Below are positions 52,001-60,065 of a DNA stretch of 64,000 bases, piece after piece. How positions within the stretch are numbered: position 1 is the stretch's first letter; each line of letters starts with the position of its first letter. Where the stretch lies: positions 19,945,775-20,009,774 of the forward strand of contig JACBWW010000016.1 of assembly GCA_020086605.1 (NCBI GenBank). Reading direction: 5' to 3'. This stretch comes from Lanius collurio (lineage: Eukaryota; Chordata; Aves; Passeriformes; Laniidae). A program made the position numbers and the translations under genes. The notes under the pieces are model-generated. The model ran no database searches and was not told the origin of the DNA. It worked only from the letters and a program-made list of their open reading frames with translations.

Positions 52001-52141
52001 GCTTCTTCCTAGAGTAGCCTGGTAAAATAAAGATGATGTCCTTACCTCCTCTGACTGTTCCCTTGTTTGTACAGGTGAAGATCTTCTTCCAACCGTAAGT
52101 CGATGGCAAGGAAAAGTCAGTCCTGACACAGCCAGAGTCAT
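3924..52141 (-). CDS. FAF1: FAF1 (FAS-associated factor 1), C-terminal 402 codons over 11 exons; 5' part outside window
   Basis: Joined exons (transcript order): 52046-52141, 51258-51384, 50324-50387, 49275-49356, 41223-41377, 32164-32300, 29645-29733, 20133-20213, 19708-19785, 16511-16726, 3924-4007. The sum is 1209 nt, exactly 402 codons plus TAG, and all ten internal introns are GT-AG. FAF1 is a UBA-UBL-UBL-UAS-UBX adaptor. It binds ubiquitinated clients through UBA and the p97/VCP segregase through UBX, and acts in ER-associated degradation, FAS/NF-kB signalling and replisome disassembly (family knowledge). Visible here in fragment numbering: UBL2 tail 1-20, acidic linker 33-75, UAS about 77-233, charged helix about 243-315, UBX about 321-398 with FPR at 371-373. 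C-terminal alignment to 650-residue human FAF1 gives residue = fragment + 248, with no net indel. UBA, UBL1, most of UBL2, promoter and 5' UTR lie beyond 64000. UBXN/FAF2 paralogues are excluded by near-identity to FAF1 as I know it. Confidence 0.97.
5743..5760. repeat. Poly-T tract
   Basis: Eighteen consecutive T, preceded by GTTTTTTTGTGTGCC. It is poly-A on the FAF1 transcript strand. Confidence 0.85.
10855..10985. promoter_or_regulatory. Candidate conserved non-coding element
   Basis: The stretch keeps several CpGs in an otherwise CpG-poor intron (CACCGGAG, CACGCTCGGC, CAGCGCTG). It has an inverted pair GCATTCA (10927-10933) and TGAATGC (10942-10948) around GCGCTGGG, and homeodomain-like CTAACTAATGAGG. 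This is character recognition only; conservation was not tested. Confidence 0.2.
14655..14745. promoter_or_regulatory. Candidate conserved non-coding element with X-box half-site and PBX/MEIS-like motif
   Basis: In order: TGGCAACGG (RFX X-box half-site-like, 14667-14675), TGAGTCAATCA (AP-1/PBX-like, ending 14700), ATGAATCATTTATG and TGTGACTCCTCA. The dense, non-repetitive motif packing is typical of vertebrate enhancers. No experimental or comparative evidence is available from the sequence. Confidence 0.22.
16511..16726 (-). CDS. FAF1: FAF1 exon: UBX domain, main part (fragment 304-375)
   Basis: Two hundred and sixteen nt, 72 codons, phase 0. The acceptor is CTTCCCCAG and the donor is AGAGAT/GTGAGT. 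It opens AIRLSLEQSLPPEPKEE and continues SKLRIRTPSGEFFERRFLAS and VVFDFVASKGYPWEEYKLLG, ending TFPRRD. This is the ubiquitin-fold UBX domain. The FPR of the S3/S4 loop (fragment 371-373, human-equivalent 619-621) is the p97/VCP-binding motif and is intact. The linker between helix and UBX (KEESTESV) is the least conserved stretch relative to human FAF1, as expected for a flexible linker. It is the longest coding exon here and is richer in CpG than the surrounding introns. Confidence 0.97.
16950..17170. promoter_or_regulatory. Candidate conserved non-coding element rich in homeodomain/NKX-like sites
   Basis: Contains repeated homeodomain-like cores: ATAATTG, GTCAATTGC, GTAATTGACC, CACTTAATGG, and AAGTG/CACTT sites of NKX2 type. 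GGTCAATT at 17031 recurs inverted as AATTGACC at 17123. GTCAATTGCTTCC near 17033 is echoed as GTCAAATTGCCTTCC near 17094. GAGCGG retains a CpG. It lies 220 bp or more into the intron, so it is not splice-site sequence. Function is inferred only. Confidence 0.27.
17346..17421. repeat. Compound trinucleotide microsatellite (ATT/GTT/AGT)
   Basis: About 76 bp of trinucleotide repeats: an ATT block, an uninterrupted GTT block, a second ATT block, then ACT/ATT/AGT units. The mirrored order ATT-GTT-ATT suggests an ATT array in which the middle units were converted and spread. Likely length-polymorphic. Confidence 0.92.
19708..19785 (-). CDS. FAF1: FAF1 exon: charged helix, part 2 (fragment 278-303)
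   Basis: Seventy-eight nt, phase 0 at both ends, 26 codons: REAQEREMAEQFRLEQIRKE then QEEERE. The acceptor is TTTGTTAG and the donor is CGTGAG/GTGGGA, the weakest donor in the window. It continues the highly charged helix (more than half Glu, Arg, Lys or Gln). The neighbouring intron on the 5' side is only 347 bp, so this exon and 20133-20213 form a tight pair. Both are symmetric, so in-frame skipping of one or both is possible in principle. Confidence 0.95.
19786..20132 (-). other. FAF1: Short FAF1 intron (347 bp)
   Basis: Joins the two charged-helix exons. It is bounded by donor GTGTGT and acceptor GTTTGTTAG, both acceptable but not strong. It contains a relatively GC-rich part (20030-20130) and no other feature. 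Confidence 0.9.
20133..20213 (-). CDS. FAF1: FAF1 exon: charged helix, part 1 (fragment 251-277)
   Basis: Eighty-one nt, phase 0 at both ends, 27 codons: DEREARENVKREQDEAYRIS then LEADRAK. The acceptor is CCTTTAG and the donor is GCCAAG/GTGTGT. The heptad-friendly, Glu/Arg/Lys-rich sequence is the predicted coiled-coil or single helix preceding UBX. In FAF1 and FAF2 this segment has been implicated in strengthening UBX-p97 interaction. Because it is symmetric and exactly 27 codons, skipping it would keep the frame. Confidence 0.95.
20536..20575 (+). other. G-run cluster, possible G-quadruplex
   Basis: Four runs of G on the plus strand (4, 6, 3 and 7 long) within 40 bp, separated by loops of 8, 3 and 9 nt. 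Two loops exceed the usual 7-nt limit, so quadruplex formation is possible but not strongly predicted. The plus strand is the template strand for FAF1. Confidence 0.4.
24404..25012 (+). other. 202-codon open frame, probably chance
   Basis: ATG-to-stop frame antisense to FAF1 in intronic DNA. The product is Thr/Ser/Lys-rich with no signal peptide, membrane segment, cysteine pattern or domain I recognise. No promoter-like CpG cluster or splice structure is evident. It is the longest open frame in the window, but the minus strand is also open over part of it (24348-24740), which suggests local composition (few stop triplets) rather than selection. Confidence 0.15.
26095..26255. promoter_or_regulatory. 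Candidate conserved non-coding element with POU/LIM-homeodomain-like motifs
   Basis: GGATTTAATCACAG, TTTGCATTAATCTC (octamer-like plus homeodomain), GATGATTATTTAAC and CCAATTAAAG occur within 130 bp, together with two retained CpGs (ACTCGTATC, ATTCGGGCC). It resembles the composite sites of developmental enhancers. Conservation was not tested. Confidence 0.25.
29645..29733 (-). CDS. FAF1: FAF1 exon: end of UAS and start of charged helix (fragment 221/222-250)
   Basis: Eighty-nine nt: two bases completing Gly, then 29 codons NTTVDELMMRLMAAMEIFSA followed by QQQEDIKDE. The acceptor is GTTGCTAG and the donor is GATGAG/GTGAGC. The first half is the last UAS helix. QQQEDIKDE begins the long charged helix that links UAS to UBX. 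Ser replaces the Thr of human FAF1 in MEIF(T)AQQQ. A 9.4-kb intron follows. Confidence 0.96.
29734..32163 (-). other. FAF1: FAF1 intron (2.4 kb)
   Basis: Unique AT-rich sequence between the last two UAS exons. I saw no repeat of known family and no second gene. Confidence 0.85.
32164..32300 (-). CDS. FAF1: FAF1 exon: UAS domain, C-terminal half (fragment 175/176-220)
   Basis: One hundred and thirty-seven nt with split codons at both ends (Arg and Gly). The acceptor is CCACAAG and the donor is ATACAAG/GTACAA, which is weaker than consensus at +4 to +6. The peptide runs FLTMCTRHFGSVVAQTIRTQ, then KTDQFPLFLIIMGKRSSNEV and LNVIQ. The strand QFPLFLIIMG and following SSNEVLNVIQG are typical of the end of the UAS thioredoxin fold. 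The acceptor-side ATG is internal, because upstream exons join in frame. Confidence 0.96.
36300..36630. promoter_or_regulatory. Candidate conserved non-coding element with SOX-like sites
   Basis: Several SOX-type ACAAT/ATTGT cores (GAACAATACTG, GCGAACAATTAC, GGCATTGTTCC, GGACAATTGC) lie with CAGTAATTATGAC, ATCAAAAGCAAAGG (TCF-like) and GACCGCCAC (GLI-like, CpG retained). It starts about 4.9 kb upstream in plus coordinates from exon 41223. Inference from motif density only. Confidence 0.27.
38019..38088. repeat. 35-bp tandem duplication (two copies)
   Basis: Copy 1 is 38019-38053 and copy 2 is 38054-38088. They differ by a single base (CATGTATT versus CATATATT). The junction is exact with no spacer, so this is a recent replication-slippage or unequal-crossover duplication. 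Confidence 0.95.
41223..41377 (-). CDS. FAF1: FAF1 exon: UAS domain core (fragment 124-174)
   Basis: One hundred and fifty-five nt, entering in phase 0 and leaving AG of an Arg codon. The acceptor is TTTTCCAG and the donor is GCAAG/GTAAGA. It encodes RKLLAIYLHHDESVLTNVFC and continues through SYLSQNFITWAWDMTKEANR. It carries the central strand of the thioredoxin fold (LLAIYLHH) and the position equivalent to the redox loop, where UAS proteins lack a CxxC motif; here the corresponding stretch is NVFCSQMLC, with cysteines four residues apart. UAS is therefore a non-catalytic relative. Met and Glu replace Leu and Asp in the WDLTKD stretch of human FAF1. Confidence 0.96.
41955..42145 (+). mobile_element. 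CR1 LINE fragment, 5'-truncated 3' end
   Basis: About 190 bp in sense orientation on the plus strand, antisense to FAF1. The text GGCATTGGAACAAGCTGCCC, GGGAAGGGGTGGAATCACC and CCCTGGAAGTGCCCAAAGG, then TGGCTGGACTCGGTATCTTTG and the terminal CAATTCTATCACTACA, is the standard order of a CR1 3' end. The translated frame reads EKVARHWNKLPREGVESPSL, the known C-terminus of the CR1 ORF2 reverse transcriptase, and stops at TAG 42061-42063. It is a severely 5'-truncated, inactive copy, as most CR1 copies are. The exact left edge is uncertain by about 20 bp. Confidence 0.93.
42700..42850. promoter_or_regulatory. Candidate conserved non-coding element
   Basis: GGATTAGTAATTTGCATTAC (homeodomain plus octamer-like), GTCTAATTTAATTTAAATG, CCACGTACACATGTGCC (E-box-like), GGGCCATTAATAAGCCC (HOX-like inside a partial palindrome GGGC...GCCC) and CCAACAATG (SOX-like), with CpGs retained at ACGTAC and CCGAGA. 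No comparative evidence. Confidence 0.25.
49275..49356 (-). CDS. FAF1: FAF1 exon: UAS domain N-terminal part (fragment 97-123)
   Basis: Eighty-two nt: one base completing an Arg codon, then 27 codons beginning YGDCHPVYFIGSLEAAFQEA and ending KARD. The acceptor is CAAATAG and the donor is AGAGAT/GTAAGT, a near-perfect consensus. In FAF1 this forms the first strand and helix of the thioredoxin-like UAS domain, which has been reported to bind long-chain unsaturated fatty acids (family knowledge). The Tyr after HPV is Phe in human as I recall it, a conservative change. A 7.9-kb intron follows. Confidence 0.96.
49357..50323 (-). other. FAF1: FAF1 intron (967 bp)
   Basis: AT-rich, with canonical GT-AG borders (donor GTAAGC, acceptor CAAATAG). 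No repeat or gene was seen. Confidence 0.9.
50324..50387 (-). CDS. FAF1: FAF1 exon: lead-in to UAS domain (fragment 75/76-96)
   Basis: Sixty-four nt encoding PENAENEGDALLQFTAEFSS, with split codons at both ends: Met at the 5' side and Arg at the 3' side. The donor is TTCAAG/GTAAGC. The acceptor is AAG rather than CAG or TAG, and is preceded by an unusually pure pyrimidine tract (T14-CA-T8 on the transcript strand, positions 50391-50414). It was confirmed by phase agreement with both neighbours and by identity to FAF1. It is the shortest exon in the window and begins the first helix of the thioredoxin-like UAS domain. Confidence 0.95.
50388..51257 (-). other. FAF1: FAF1 intron (870 bp)
   Basis: The donor is GTAAGA; the acceptor is AAG after an extreme poly-T tract (on the transcript strand T14-CA-T8, 50391-50414). 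No other feature was seen. Confidence 0.9.
50391..50414. repeat. Poly-A/T tract acting as polypyrimidine tract
   Basis: Plus strand A8-TG-A14. On the FAF1 transcript this is a near-pure T tract ending three bases before the exon at 50387. Homopolymers of this length tend to be length-variable. Confidence 0.85.
51258..51384 (-). CDS. FAF1: FAF1 exon: acidic linker with CK2-type serines (fragment 33-74)
   Basis: One hundred and twenty-seven nt, entering in phase 0 and leaving one base of a split Met codon. The acceptor is CATGCAG before CAATGC and the donor is ATGA/GTAAGA. The sequence HMVSDSDGDDFEDATEFG is strongly acidic. Its two serines are fragment residues 41 and 43, which convert to 289 and 291 in human numbering; those are the reported CK2 phosphorylation sites of FAF1. 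The exon lies in the region reported to interact with death-effector domains. It ends with a short basic stretch (ALRKSP). Spacing to neighbouring exons is small (661 and 870 bp), so these exons form a 5' cluster. Confidence 0.96.
51385..52045 (-). other. FAF1: FAF1 intron (661 bp) with a strong hairpin
   Basis: The donor is GTAAGG and the acceptor is ATGCAG. It contains the perfect 13-bp inverted repeat at 51730-51760. Otherwise unique sequence. Confidence 0.9.
51730..51760. repeat. Perfect inverted repeat, 13-bp arms with 5-nt loop
   Basis: Left arm TTTATATTGGTAT (51730-51742), loop TTGGC (51743-51747), right arm ATACCAATATAAA (51748-51760). The arms are exact reverse complements. In the FAF1 pre-mRNA it would fold as a short AU-rich hairpin. 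It is too short for a typical pre-miRNA. Confidence 0.93.
52046..52141 (-). CDS. FAF1: FAF1 exon: end of UBL2 and start of linker (fragment residues 1-32)
   Basis: Ninety-six nt, phase 0 at both ends. The acceptor reads TTTGTAG before ATGACTCTG and the donor is GAGGAG/GTAAGG. The peptide SGLTFPCHRLTVGRRSSP is the last beta strand of the second ubiquitin-like domain and matches FAF1 in both residues and position. The ATG at 52139-52141 is an internal Met (the human protein has Met at the same place), not a start codon: an acceptor lies immediately before it and the preceding UBL2 sequence is missing. It ends EQSEE and continues directly into the acidic exon. The previous exon was not found in the remaining 11.9 kb. 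Confidence 0.95.
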
Positions 52142-53938
52142 CTACAAAGCAAGCAGGGGTCCTTCATTAAAGACAGTCTCAAATTAAGTTTGGAGGTGGG
52201 GGGGTTTAAGGTCGTTTAGTGATTCAAACTAAAGTCTGCATTATTTAAACACACATTAAGAAGGCTGAAAAACTTAAATTATTCCTGACATTAAAATATT
52301 CAAGGAAACAACAGCTGAGTTTTACTGAGGTATATGCACAGAGCATCAAACAAACTCCACAGAACTGCAAATTCAAAAGTGCCTTGAATTGTTATTTTCT
52401 CCTAAATCAGTACTGTAGTTTGAAACGTTATTATACATGGCAACTTTTACAGTGCTATGCTTTGATGATGCAAATGTAAATTTTTTATTGCTAATCAAGA
52501 TGCAAATGTTCAAGTGAAGATAAGTGCTGATAAAACTAATTAAAAACAGCTAAGTCATCTTGAAAAAAATACTGTTTTGAAAGAACAGTTTACCAGCAGA
52601 TATTGCAATAGACACAATCACATTGGCAACTTAAAAAATACATTCCATCTCCTTTTTGGTCATTTTAACTTTTAAGGGTGCACGTCATGTTCCTCATATG
52701 AACAAAAACACACAAACCAAACAGTGCTGGTGACACTGCAGTCAGCACAGTCCACAGGATGAATGTTCAGCAACCAGTACCAATAGAAACTTTTGACCAT
52801 TGCTGTATGCCTAAATCTCAGTTTTTAAGAACTATCAAGACTGGAAATGGAAAAATTCTAGTGTCATTTGAAAGACAAAATTACAATGATGCCTGCAAAC
52901 ACACAGCAATAGTATTAGAAAATCTGATCCTACACTGCAATGAAAAATGCACTAATTATAATGCCTAAAAATGAGAACTGTCCACTCTGTGACCAGAACC
53001 ACTGGTGCCATCCCCTGTATTTAAAGCTTCTGCCCAGCCTCCTGCCTCTTCTGGAGAGCACATCAGGCCAGGAGAAGTAAGGTTGATGACCACAAATAGG
53101 ACTTTCAGAAGCACCTATCTGGACTGATTTTACAATGTGAGTAGCTCTTAAATAAAGATAGTTGATTATTTTTGGCACTGACAAAGTATTTAATGCTATG
53201 CAATTTTCAGTGATGTGGAGAAGGACAGTCCTGACTGTATGTTTAAAATATTGTTTCTAGTGGTTCCTTCAGATGAAACACAGAGAGGACAGAAAAACAC
53301 CTAGAGCCTGTAAAACTTATTAGTATTTTTGCAGGGCACAGAATGAAAGATTTACATTATACATTTCAGAAATATAGCATATTCTTAATTGGACTGTAAA
53401 AACATTAAGGTAAAATACATTTCAATCATTCTCAACAAAAATCCAAGAATAAATCATAAGCCTTAAATTTCATTTACTGCCATGAGCACTGAAAATATCC
53501 CATTTATTTTTTATACATAATTCAGAGCGACTTTATCACTTGTCTGCTAGAACTCACAAAGATTTAATTTGCTGCAGGTTGAAGCAGGCTGATTAAGCAG
53601 GCTGGTTACCAAATGAATGTTAACCTGTCTGAACTAGCCTACTGTCACATTCTCATAGCAAGGTTAAACAGAAGTTTAGCTGTGTAAAAAGCCCAGCAAT
53701 CGTCTTAAAGGAAGTGAGTTATAATACTCCGGAGCAAATGAAATATTAAAGATGACATACAGGTCAAGACCAATTACCTATGAAACTTCTGTGGCAACAG
53801 CATAAGAACTGCATTCTCTGTAATAATCCATCACTTCAATTATTATTTTTAAAAGCTTTTAATAATAAACAAACCCCAACTGTTATAAAGCCTGAAACTT
53901 TGCCCTGTAGTTAGCACACTATATAAAACGCTGCTGAA

Positions 53939-53955
53939 ACACACACACACACACA
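53939..53955. repeat. (AC)n microsatellite
   Basis: Eight and a half AC units, uninterrupted, followed by a short degenerate CACACACA at 53961. Confidence 0.9.
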
Positions 53956-54295
53956 TTAACCACACACAGACTGCAGTTCCCTCTCTCACAGCATCAAATA
54001 CCCTGACAGATGCCTGGAAAGGCTCCCGGGATCCTTTACGTGCACATTAAAGACAGAGTGGTAAGATCAAGCAGGCAGTTATTGTGCTGCTTCATCACTT
54101 GGCCCAATTGCAGGGTGTTGCAATTCCAATTTGCAACCCTATATTATAGTGTCAAAGCGTCTCTCAAACATGAGCTAACAGCAGAAGGGGTTCCACATCA
54201 GAGCCTGTTTCATCCTACTCTCCAGACAGTTGCTGGAATGTTGGGGGTTTTGCACACTGGTGTGAGAAATCACCCTTCCCTCTGCTTTTTCTTTC

Positions 54296-54314
54296 TTTTT
54301 TTTTTTTTTTTTTT
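54296..54314. repeat. Poly-T tract
   Basis: Nineteen consecutive T inside a longer pyrimidine stretch (about 54276-54320). No retroposon body was recognised next to it. Confidence 0.85.
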
Positions 54315-57300
54315 CCTTTCTGAGAAGTTTTTTTGCAAAAGAAATGGCAGCTCTGCCTGCGTTCCAAAATAAACTAGCAGCATCGACATTGTCCTAGCAT
54401 AAAGCTATCTTCATTCAAAGATACAGAGTCCTCTTGCAAAGAAAGACTTTTGTACCACAAAAGCTTAAGCTTTATTTTGGAAATCATAAGAACACCAAAA
54501 CTAAGCAAAAGATTGTTTTCCATGCAGCCCAGCAAACCTTTTCCTAGTACTGGGAATGCAGGCCAAGTGTGAGCATCCACTGAAGTGTCTCAGTGGCAAG
54601 AACTGAAGATCTCACACTGTTCTTGGAGAGTTTTTTTCTTTCTGAATACTGCACCTGACACCTCCCAAACAGAGATGCAGTACATTATTATTGCAATAAA
54701 TTATCATTGTGTTTCAGCTATCTTCCCACAGGAATGGACAAAATCTTTATACCAACCCCATAACTGAAAAAGCAGGTTTGTGGCCTGAGCACCTGATTAC
54801 CCATATTCCCTATTTTGTGAGCCCATCTGGCAGTGCAAAAGCTCAAAAGTCTGTCACTTTTCAGGATTTTTCTTTTTTTGCATGAAAATCACCACTACGT
54901 AGCTACAAGAGCTTGAATGGGGATGGCTTCCACATGCACAAGAAAAGACATTAAAAAATGCATGTGTGGGACTCATGCACGAATGACAAGCTAGATAGAG
55001 GTTATGAAAGAAATAATACACTAAAGCCAAAATAAATAAGGTTACTCTATTTTTCTAGGCAGGAAACACACACATGTGCAAATCAAACTGTCTCAGAACT
55101 GAAAGGTAAATGAGGTGGAAAGTGAAACAGAATCAGAAATAAGGAAAATTACTTGCAAAAAGTAAATCCAGAGCCTGATCTCTTGTCCAACACTGTGTAG
55201 ACACTGCTTGTGCTTATTGAAAAATTTAAGTGGTCTCCTATTTGGCTTCCTGTAACTTTTAAGGAGAAGGACAATAAAATTCAAGATTTCAAACATTTCA
55301 GGGAGAGTGGCAGCAGGAGAGTCTCCTTTTAGGAGACAGCAGAGATACCAAATGGATTCAATATCCCTGATATTCAAAAAGTAATGGTACAACCTGGACT
55401 AAAGGCACACAAAGGTTACTTGAAATAGATTTTAACTATTAAGAGAAAGAACACTACAAAATCTAAAAATTTAGAGAGGAAAGAAATAGTCTGGTGCTCA
55501 CTTGTGCTTTCCAACTCTAAGACACTAATACTATTTGTAAATGCTCAGTGTGAGATGATTTGTTTTTCGATTGCCAACATTAGCAATCGAGGGATAAAGT
55601 TAAGCAACATCTTTTCTGATCCAAACATTCAGAATTCTTTGTCAGCTTTCCAGATTAACCCAGAAATATATGCCAAATCTGGAGTGAGACCAGATGCTTT
55701 AAACAATAAATTATTCTTCATGTTAGAAAGTATTATTTTTATTTAGAAGCTTCTAGAAGTATCATTCAGAACAATCCAAATCTAGTATTTTTTTCCCAAA
55801 TATTTCATGATACAAATATGTCTGCAGGAGAGAAAGAAATCATTGGGAGCTTGTAATTCCAGAGTGCTGCCATCTCATGCTCAGAACAATACGAAAAATT
55901 ACAAGCCCATAATCTCAAAAGTTTGTATCTTCTAGAAAGAGTTTGTTGGCACAACTTAACTCCCACTCTTGCAGACTTCTGAAATTACATATGAAGGAAA
56001 AAAGTCCGTCTTTTGTACCAGTCCAGGGACATTTAATCACTGAATACTGTGAAGATGTGAGAAAGATAAACAGTAGAAAGAACATGAAGGAACGATACCA
56101 GCAGAGAACTCCAGCTGCAGAACTCTCACTCCACTGAGAAATGCTGATACAAAAATTATAAGCTGCATTAGCAAAGGAGTAATTGGATATGACAAATTGG
56201 CCTTTCTCATGTTCAGCCACACAGCATCTCAAAAGAGATTTGAATGGCAACCATACCTAATGAGGAAAGTGAAGGAAGCTCCAAGAGGTTTCTAATGCCT
56301 TACAGAATACAGCTGGGACACCCAAAGTGTCCAACTTAAGGCAATAATCTGTAAAGAACTAGACATTCTTCCTCATCCTCAATTATTGAAAGCTTGTGCT
56401 GTTCATGGGATACTTGCCATTAAGGAATCCAGTCTCTGTAAAGAGATAAAGCTTTTTGTAAACAAGAACTATTCAGAACAAGCAAGTGTAAGTTATAATA
56501 TTTACAGAAGGTAGGAATACTGGTTTATTTTGTGCTCTTTGTTAACCTTTTGATTGCTACAAGAGCAATGAGAGTTTTGAGGTTTTTGAGTATGTAGGTG
56601 CACTGATTTGCTTTAATGTACATTAAAGCATCTCTCTGAACATACAGACACCTGTTAATTTGGGCAAGTTATCAAATGAGCCCTTCAGCTGTATTATCTA
56701 GTACTTATCAATTTAAAAAAAAATAGCTTTTGGTTGTTTAAAAGACCACTGAAGAGGAGAAACTCTTTCAGTCACTGTAACAAGGTGATTTTACTGTTTG
56801 AGCTACTCAAATGACAAATTCTTTCCAACTCACTGGAGAGGTATTTTTCCATGACAAAATATTTTCTAATATCATTTTTTTGGACATAAAGTAGAGATTC
56901 TTGATCATTTGTTCTCAGAAATTCAAAGGTCAAACTGTAAATTTTACAAAGCAGCAGACAGAAAGTCAGAGAACACTTAATCCATAGGCAAAGGAGAAGA
57001 ATCTATCAATGATGCCAGATTTCACTTCACACACAGCAAGTGAAGCAACAGGAATTATCTGACAATGGCAAACCAAACCCAAAACCCTGCAGTGGACAAA
57101 CCTTCTGGATTTTTAATATAAAGTAAAAAAAAAATCATAAAAAGAAATGTAATTTCTGTACAACTTCACTGCTATGAATCAGTCAAATTATTCAAGCAGA
57201 TGCACTTCTAATGCAGAACCATGTTCAGCTGCACAGAATCTGCTTTAATAGGAAACTAAATAGGGGAACTCTCATAGCATGATTTTCTCCTGAGGTAAAT

Positions 57301-59994
57301 GAAAAAAAAAAATCCATTTTCTGCTTTCAATACTCAGAGATAAAGTAAGCAAACAAGATCCCAGTGTACAAAATAAAAAGCATGTTTTCCGATACTTGAC
57401 TCTCCCCCATAAATCTCCCATAAAAAGGCTCTTAGGAGAGGTTGCTTAGCAGGCTGCAGTACACACATGGGGGGTTGTAACACACATCTATCACACAAAA
57501 CACCCTTAATCAGAAACAAATGTAGTGTTAACTACAGAATGAAATCTAATCCTGGTTCAAATACTCCATGTGACAACCGTGCACAAAATGTGAGTTGCTT
57601 ACCTTTTCTATTTATTGGTTTACTCCCTGATACATGGCTTAAGAATAAAGAAACAAACATGACCAAGTTCATTTCACAACACTCAGTTATTCAAAATAAC
57701 CTAAGAGAGGTGCCCTTAGCAAAATACTCAACGACTGGCAGGTGTCTCCGCTGTGAAAATTTCACTCCCATATAATTTGATCCTTTTTCTTGCTGGAGTA
57801 ATTACCATGATGTTTTTCTCCCCTCATTAGATAAGAGAAGGGGGAAGGATAGAGGGGTGAGTAAGGAGCATTATCAAGCACTTCAAATTTCATATTATAT
57901 TTACTATTCTGTTATGTGACCTTTTATTATAGCACAAGCTAATTCCCTGAATATGATAAATGCCAATTTATCAGATGGATGGATGGATTTTCTTGAAGAT
58001 ACAGAAAAAAAAAAAAGTTGCATTTTGAACACAACTATGTGAAGTTTTAGAAGAAACAAAAACTCTGAGAAGGAACATTTCTGCCCTAATTTTTCTATCA
58101 TAATTTCTATGTATGAGGTACTACTACCTGGATTTGGATACAAGGTATTTTAGGGATCAAAAGCTTTCATAGCCCAAGTGCACCAACAGTAGGTAAGGTA
58201 ATAAGACAAAAGAAATTATAAACCAATCTAGTTGGAACACCTAGAAAATAAGTCATTCTTCTTGCTACTTGAAGATTGGTCAGGCTGCTCCACAGCTGAG
58301 GCTCACTCATATTTCCATTGTCCTTTTGCAACCTATCATTTTCAGGATTGAAGAAGCAAGGAAAAGCAAGGACTATTTGTGTGGTAGACAGGATATAGCA
58401 ATTAATGTAGCATATAGGAAAAAAATATATATACAGGGAAGGAGGGAGAGGTAGAGCAAGTGAGTGAAGTTTTGTTTTCACACTTGAAATAAAAGAGTGG
58501 GAAGTTTTTCATTAAACAAACAGTTGAATAAAATTGTAGTTTCTAAGGGCATTCAGCAGAGTCCTTGCATATGAATATTGAAGCAAAGGAAATAAGAGTA
58601 TGGGAACTCTGGCAATCTTCTGCAGTTCTCCAGACATTATCAGATGGCTCCACATTCTTTCCTGGCTGGAGATCCAAGCAGAGAAACCAACCCATGCAAG
58701 AAGGAGGTGGTGGACTCCCAAGCAACTCATGCTATTTCTGAGGATACTCAAAGCCTCATCATTTCAAGAAAAATGACACTATGACATGAGAGAGCTTTCA
58801 CACGAGCTTCTTCTTGCCTTGGCTGCAGTTCCTGGTGTTTAACCAGGCATTATTAACAGTGTGTGGGCAGCCTGTTGTGCTCAGACAAACCCTTACTGAA
58901 TTCCTTGGGAACAAACAGGTGATCAACATTTTCAAACCCATCACTTGTCACTGTATAATTATTCAATAAATAACCTATCTTCAGTTCAGTGTATCATCTC
59001 ACAAAGTCAAAGTGATACATGATTTAAAAATTCACCCATGTTCATGTTTAAAACTAATGCTTAAAGTTTCAAGAGATTAAAGATTTTCTGTGAATTAATG
59101 TTTATCCTTTGGCTTGCTCTTTCTCAAAAGTTAGCAAGTATTCTTCCAGTAGTAACAGACTGTAAAATTACTTCTATCCATACTGAAATACATTGTATAC
59201 ACAAAACAAGCATTATCACACCAACAAAGAGTGAGTATCCCACTCTAAAATGAAGGTACATTGCAATTCAAAACCCAAATCCATTAAATACATTATTTTA
59301 GTTAACTGAAACAAGGGCATTTTTGTACTGTGCAAATAAGTGACTCAGAAAGATTTATTACCCAGAACTGAAGGGCTCTCTTCAAGTCTGTACTGCTCAA
59401 CTAGACATTGTTATCCAAGTTCAGTACATAATATTAAAAAAAAAAGAAATCAAACATCCAAAGCTCATCTACTGCCATGTAAACCCTTATCCCTCCTTGA
59501 AGAACAATAAAAAGTGGATGTAATTCCACATTAACCACTTTGTCTTTTGACATCAAATATCATTAGCTGGGAAAAACAGTCAAGCATTGCTTGAGGTTTG
59601 TTTGCTTTATTAAACTATTGCACAAATACAAAAATTAACAGAAGACTTTAAAAAAATTGACAGCCCTTGAAATTAACTTCCTCTGGAAAATAACTTCATT
59701 TTCATTATGCATCTCCATAAAGAGAAAAAAAGTCTTGACAGGTATTCAACATTTCATTTTAAACACTAACTGGATGAAAAAAACATCTCTAGCACGGAGT
59801 GTGTTCAGGTTATAAATCAGTAATGCTTATTTTAACTCCTCACAAAGTGTTGTTGAGATAATTACTGCTGACAGCTTTATTCAAGGTTCATTTCACTTTT
59901 TCTACTATTTTTCCCCTGTTAGAAGTTCAGCAGGGCCCATGGGAAGATCCACCCCTCACACCTGTTAGGGTTCTTCATGTTACTGAGGCCAGTT

Positions 59995-60065
59995 TGGACA
60001 CGTCACTTCACATTAGCATTGTGCCAGCGCGCTGTGACAATTACTTATCGCAGGTTTAACTTGAA
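59995..60065. promoter_or_regulatory. Candidate conserved non-coding element, CpG-retaining
   Basis: GGACACGTCACTTCACATTAG, CATTGTGCCAGCGCGCTG and GACAATTACTTATCGCAGG pack CRE-like (ACGTCA), SOX-like and homeodomain-like cores with four CpGs in 70 bp, while flanking DNA has almost none. Inference from composition only. Confidence 0.25.

Noticed and set aside
52139..52141. ATG at the start of the 52046-52141 exon as a translation start
   Set aside because: A good acceptor (TTTGTAG) abuts it, and the peptide begins in the middle of the UBL2 domain. Human FAF1 has an internal Met at the same place.
53041..53140. Possible upstream FAF1 exon (GC-richer patch)
   Set aside because: The minus-strand translations do not match the expected UBL2 sequence and the phase-0 donor is missing.
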